A stretch of 16,905 nt of DNA. It comes from an uncultured Bifidobacterium sp. (GTDB lineage: Bacteria; Actinomycetota; Actinomycetes; Actinomycetales; Bifidobacteriaceae). Under the pieces are notes generated by a model. It did no database searches. It saw only the letters and a program-made list of their open reading frames with translations, and was not told where the DNA came from. Positions 13,974-16,905 of the stretch are shown in pieces. How positions within the stretch are numbered: position 1 is the first letter of the stretch; each line of letters starts with the position of its first letter. The position numbers were made by a program, and so were the translations under genes. Where the stretch lies: assembly GCA_937876495.1 (NCBI GenBank), contig CALEGL010000180.1:1-16905 (forward strand). Direction: 5' to 3'.

Positions 13974-15136
13974 CAGTCCCGTGCCGTTCCCTTCCGGTCG
14001 GCTCCGTTCGGGGACGAGCCGCCGTCGGATTCTTCCTTTCCGGATTCTTCCTTTCCGGATTCCGCTGAGCCCGCTCCTCCGAAGGATTCTCCCGGAATGA
14101 AGCGCCGGCTCCAGTCGTCGAATTCGCGCAGCAGACCGGCCTTGGCATCCTCGTCGAGGAAGGTCGCCTCCAGCGAGTTGCGGGCGATGAGGGCGAGCCT
14201 GTCAAGGCCCATGCCAAGGTCGGCCAGCGCCTGGTAGTTGTCGCCGATGTACCCGCCGAAGTACGCGGGGTCGTCGGAGTTCACGGTGACCTTCACACCG
14301 GCGTCCAACAGAGACAGCAGCGGCAGATCCTTCAGGTCATGCACCACCTGCAGACGCCGGTTCGACAGAGGGCACATCGTCAGAGGCACGTCCTCGCTGG
14401 CGAGACGCCTCACCAGCGCCGGGTCGTCCGCCGCATGCACGCCGTGGTCGACGCGTTCGACATGCAGCAGATCCAGCGCCTGCGTCACGTAGTCGGCCGG
14501 CCCCTCCTCCCCGGCGTGGGCCACGCGGTGCAGGCCCATGTCGGCGGAGCGCGAGAACACGTCGGCGAACAGGGACGGCGGATATCCGACCTCGGCCGAG
14601 TCGAGCCCGATGCCCAGGATGTCGTCCTTCCGGTGGGAGACCGCATCGAGGATGGCCTGCGCCGAGGAGACGGGCATGTCCCGCACGATGCACAGGATGA
14701 GTCCGCCGCCGATGCCCAGGCGCTCGCGGCCGAGACGCAGACCCTCCAGCAGACCGTCCATCACCATGTCGAGGTCGAGCCCGTTGTTCACATGCACCTG
14801 GGGGTCGAAGAAGATCTCCGCGCGCCGCACCCCGTCCGCGGCCGCCCGGGACAGGTAGGCGAGCATGAGGTCGCGGAAGTCGCGCGCGGTGCGCAGGGTC
14901 GACATGAGCCGGTAGTAGAGGTCGAGGAAGGACTGAAGATTGGAGAAGTCGTACTGGCGCCTCAGCTCCTTGAGGCTCGTCCAGGGCAGTCGGACGCCGT
15001 TGCGGTCGGCGAGCTCCAGTGCGAGCTCCGGCTCCAGGGTCCCCTCGATATGCAGATGCAGCTCCGCCTTCGGCAGGGTGCGCAGCGCCTTGGCCATCTC
15101 CGTCGGGGATTGATCCCCCTCGTTCCGAATCGTCAT
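13973..15136 (-). CDS. Adenine/adenosine deaminase family protein
   Basis: This zinc amidohydrolase deaminates adenine or adenosine in purine salvage. Counted from ATG 15136 it has 387 residues. Zinc and catalytic residues are all present: H27 and H29 in ELHLHIEG, H207 and E210 in HAGEE, and D288-D289 in NSDDP. The motif HIEGTLEPE, together with EIFFDPQVH and MCPLSNRRL, is closer to the adenine-deaminase branch (yeast Aah1, Pseudomonas PA0148) than to classical adenosine deaminase (HLDG). Adenine is therefore the more likely substrate, by inference. The start is uncertain. ATG 15136 has AGGAAGGA upstream at a long 13-nt spacing. In-frame ATG 15244 lies 1 nt after the preceding stop but has no ribosome site and adds 36 charged residues. 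The C-terminal tail is low complexity and contains GKEESGKEES. Confidence 0.9.
   Translation of the reverse strand: MTIRNEGDQSPTEMAKALRTLPKAELHLHIEGTLEPELALELADRNGVRLPWTSLKELRRQYDFSNLQSFLDLYYRLMSTLRTARDFRDLMLAYLSRAAADGVRRAEIFFDPQVHVNNGLDLDMVMDGLLEGLRLGRERLGIGGGLILCIVRDMPVSSAQAILDAVSHRKDDILGIGLDSAEVGYPPSLFADVFSRSADMGLHRVAHAGEEGPADYVTQALDLLHVERVDHGVHAADDPALVRRLASEDVPLTMCPLSNRRLQVVHDLKDLPLLSLLDAGVKVTVNSDDPAYFGGYIGDNYQALADLGMGLDRLALIARNSLEATFLDEDAKAGLLREFDDWSRRFIPGESFGGAGSAESGKEESGKEESDGGSSPNGADRKGTARD
14027..14056 (-). repeat. 15-bp tandem duplication in the deaminase C-terminal tail
   Basis: GGATTCTTCCTTTCC (plus strand) occurs at 14027-14041 and 14042-14056, followed by a partial third copy. 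On the coding strand it encodes GKEES twice. The repeat lies beyond the catalytic domain in a disordered tail, and gain or loss of a unit keeps the frame. Confidence 0.8.
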
Positions 15137-15245
15137 GATTCCATCATCGTCCTTCCTGGGAGGCTTGACGGATCGGTTCCCCTCCGCCGGCCCTTCACGC
15201 CGCCTCCCGCCGCCGGAGCGGTCCGTCGATTCCGTGCCGTCCATA

Positions 15246-16448
15246 CTACGGTCGGCGGCGGCGGGGGGTGTTGCGCGCCCATGCCGCGCGGGCGAGGATG
15301 TTCGTCGCGGTCAGGAGGTTGCGCCGGTCATCGGACGACAGTCCCGCGAAGGAGGAGATCATCTCGGGGATGACGCGCGGCAGCGAGCCGCGGACGGCCG
15401 AGAGGTTGTCGGACCCGCCGGCCTTGAGGATGGTGAACAGGGCGTCGACGGTCCGCCGTCTCTGGTCGAGGGACAGCCCGGCCAGCCATTCGTTGAGCGT
15501 CCGGTTGAAGTACTGCGAGCTGGGCGCCACCTCGGGCACGCGCACGAAGCGGCCGTTGTGCACCTGCCAGGACAGGGCGTCGTGCTGCATGAGCCCCTTC
15601 TGCGTGGAGGCGACGACGGTGCAGGGCTCGGGTGTGTCGAAGATCATGCCGATGATCGAGGAGTCCGGGATGATCTTGTCCATCCGATTCATGAAGCCCT
15701 GATAATCGTCGCCGTTCACCACCTCCTGAGGGAATCCGGGGCCGTCGAGGCTGTAGGCCCGTCCTATGCGCAGTCGGACGGAACGGGGGGCCGTCATGGC
15801 GGCGTACACGGCGAGGTTGCCGCCCTTGGAATGACCGGTGACGAGGATGCGTCCTCCCCAGATTCCCGCCACCCGGCGCAGATACTCGGCCGCTTCACGC
15901 TGGGCGGGAACCGGGTACTGGAACGTCATGGCGAAGTTCTCGCGCCATCCCACGAAGGAGTCATCCGTCCCCCGATACGCGACGACCAGCGTCCCGTCCG
16001 GCAGCCGGAAGGTCTCGGCGGCGAACTGGGTTCCGTTCTCGACGCTGAGGATCTCGCTGACGGCGCCCACGCGGATGGGGGCGTACCGGGGGCTGGCCGC
16101 GGCCGCCTGGAGCAGTTGGACCGAGGCGGCGGCGTCCCCCAGCCCGGTATGCGCTGCTACGGGGTCGAAAGCGCCGTTTGCCGCCCATGTGCCCACGTCC
16201 GCCAGCGTGGGTCCCTCGAAGGGCGCATGGACCACATGGACGAGGGAGGTGAAGGGGTGTGCGGCCTGCCATCCCCTGATTCGCCTCCAGGGATTCGAGA
16301 GTCGGGACTCCTGGTCCGTCAGACTCGGGGTGCGGGAGTCGGGGCTTTCGTAGGCCAGGCAGGACAGCACCAGCGCGTCGATCTCACCGAACGGACGGGA
16401 GTCGAACCCCTCCGTCGTCGAGGTCACGTAGTCGATGACCGTGCCCAT
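15246..16448 (-). CDS. DUF2974 (Mbeg1-like) alpha/beta hydrolase
   Basis: This 400-residue protein belongs to the lipase-like alpha/beta hydrolases annotated as DUF2974/Mbeg1-like. It has the nucleophile elbow GHSKGG with S207, preceded by the LVVAYRGTDDS strand typical of lipase class 3 proteins. The pair IIPDSSIIG and LMQHDALSW supplies the likely acid and histidine of the triad. No signal peptide or membrane segment is seen, so it is probably cytoplasmic. The ATG follows GGAAGG at 9 nt spacing, a good ribosome site. It is the first gene of the operon with the deaminase (stop and possible next ATG 1 nt apart) and MscS. The substrate of this family is not established. A -10-like TACGAT lies on the minus strand at 16585-16580. 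Confidence 0.88.
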   Translation of the reverse strand: MGTVIDYVTSTTEGFDSRPFGEIDALVLSCLAYESPDSRTPSLTDQESRLSNPWRRIRGWQAAHPFTSLVHVVHAPFEGPTLADVGTWAANGAFDPVAAHTGLGDAAASVQLLQAAAASPRYAPIRVGAVSEILSVENGTQFAAETFRLPDGTLVVAYRGTDDSFVGWRENFAMTFQYPVPAQREAAEYLRRVAGIWGGRILVTGHSKGGNLAVYAAMTAPRSVRLRIGRAYSLDGPGFPQEVVNGDDYQGFMNRMDKIIPDSSIIGMIFDTPEPCTVVASTQKGLMQHDALSWQVHNGRFVRVPEVAPSSQYFNRTLNEWLAGLSLDQRRRTVDALFTILKAGGSDNLSAVRGSLPRVIPEMISSFAGLSSDDRRNLLTATNILARAAWARNTPRRRRP

Positions 16449-16663
16449 GCGCCTGAGCCTTCCGATGCGTTGTCCGTTTTCGTCAGTCTGCGGTTCGGGC
16501 GGCCGCCCCTCGTCGGCGAGGGCGTTCGGCGGCCGTGGACCGTATCCCTCCCATGGTGTCGGAGGACGGTTCCTTCATCATCGTATCCGTGTTGCGCAGT
16601 CCGGAACGGTGAAGCGTCAGTGGGCTTTCGCCCGGCGGGAAGACTCCGCACGGCGAAGGTCGA

Positions 16664-16669
16664 TACAGT
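16664..16669 (+). promoter_or_regulatory. -10 box of the right-edge gene, leaderless geometry
   Basis: TACAGT (16664-16669), then 6 nt, then GTG 16676. Expected transcription would begin on the GTG. No Shine-Dalgarno precedes this GTG or the in-frame ATG 16682. No clear -35 is visible. Confidence 0.35.
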
Positions 16670-16675
16670 TGTCGC

Positions 16676-16905
16676 GTGACGATGGACGGCGATTCGAAGG
16701 ATGGGACAGTGGATGACGGTACGGCGAGGAAGGGGTCGACGATTCGGGGCGTTGGCGTGGGCCAGGGAGTCTCGGTGGATCTTCTTGTGGGCGGGTTCGG
16801 GCCTCTTGCGGGCGAGACGAGCCCCGGCATCGGATGGCTGCATCTGACGCGGGTTCCGCAGGACGACGGGTCCCCGGCCGCCACCCTCGCCGCGGCCCGG
16901 CCCGG
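16676..16905 (+). CDS. N-terminal part of an unidentified protein, weakly PTS enzyme I-like; cut by the window edge
   Basis: The frame is open from GTG 16676 (or ATG 16682) to the end, about 76 residues. After a hydrophilic lead of about 22 residues comes TIRGVGVGQGVSVDLLVGG. This resembles the glycine-rich start of PTS enzyme I (PtsI), usually IxGxGxGxGxxxG. The following part is not clearly conserved with that family, so the identity is a guess. The gene is divergent from the DUF2974 operon across a 227-nt gap. That gap holds the GNRA-type hairpin GGGCTTTCGCCC (16623-16634), which gives a GAAA loop on the minus strand. Confidence 0.4.
   Translation, partial: MTMDGDSKDGTVDDGTARKGSTIRGVGVGQGVSVDLLVGGFGPLAGETSPGIGWLHLTRVPQDDGSPAATLAAARP

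Noticed and set aside
13117..14217. Alternative long minus-strand frame over the mscS gene and the end of the deaminase gene
   Set aside because: Its product is Arg/His-rich and motif-free, whereas the other minus-strand frame (13188-13973) encodes a clear MscS protein.

Overview
The window is high-GC bacterial DNA with tightly packed metabolic and cell-envelope genes. The protein families, the order leuC-leuD ... murA ... plsC-gpsA-ddl, and several apparently leaderless starts point to an actinobacterium, most likely Bifidobacterium or a close relative. The genus is inferred from gene order and protein character; no database was searched.

Left part (1-5967). A divergent, apparently interrupted IclR-type regulator (1-282, minus) faces leuC and leuD, the two subunits of isopropylmalate isomerase. 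Next come a 92-residue stand-alone Lrp/AsnC ligand-binding domain with its own TATAAT box, an FMN-dependent dihydroorotate-dehydrogenase-like enzyme starting 4 nt after it, and murA with the fosfomycin-sensitive active-site cysteine.

Middle part (5968-8516). This is a 2.5 kb accessory island with one credible gene, an AbiEi/DUF559-like PD-(D/E)XK nuclease protein on the minus strand. It is flanked by two inverted copies of an element I do not recognise. Each copy has three TGGGCRG heptamers at an exact 20-nt period, then an 80-125 nt spacer containing inverted repeats, then one CTGCCCA that starts a 33-nt conserved box. The single CTGCCCA can pair with any of the three heptamers. This is the most interesting signal in the window. 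A 15-bp tandem repeat (8295-8392) lies between the right copy and plsC.

Right part (8517-16905). plsC, gpsA, ddl and a CPBP membrane protease run rightward, covering glycerol-3-phosphate and phosphatidate synthesis, D-Ala-D-Ala synthesis and a membrane protein. An 8-bp tandem repeat sits in the ddl leader. Convergent to these is a minus-strand operon: DUF2974 lipase-like hydrolase, adenine/adenosine deaminase and MscS-type channel, with junctions of 1 nt or nearly so. At the right edge a gene begins whose first residues weakly resemble PTS enzyme I.

Together the conserved genes serve leucine synthesis, peptidoglycan precursor synthesis (MurA, Ddl), phospholipid precursor synthesis (PlsC, GpsA), purine salvage and osmotic protection. 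The 5968-8516 island interrupts this housekeeping block.
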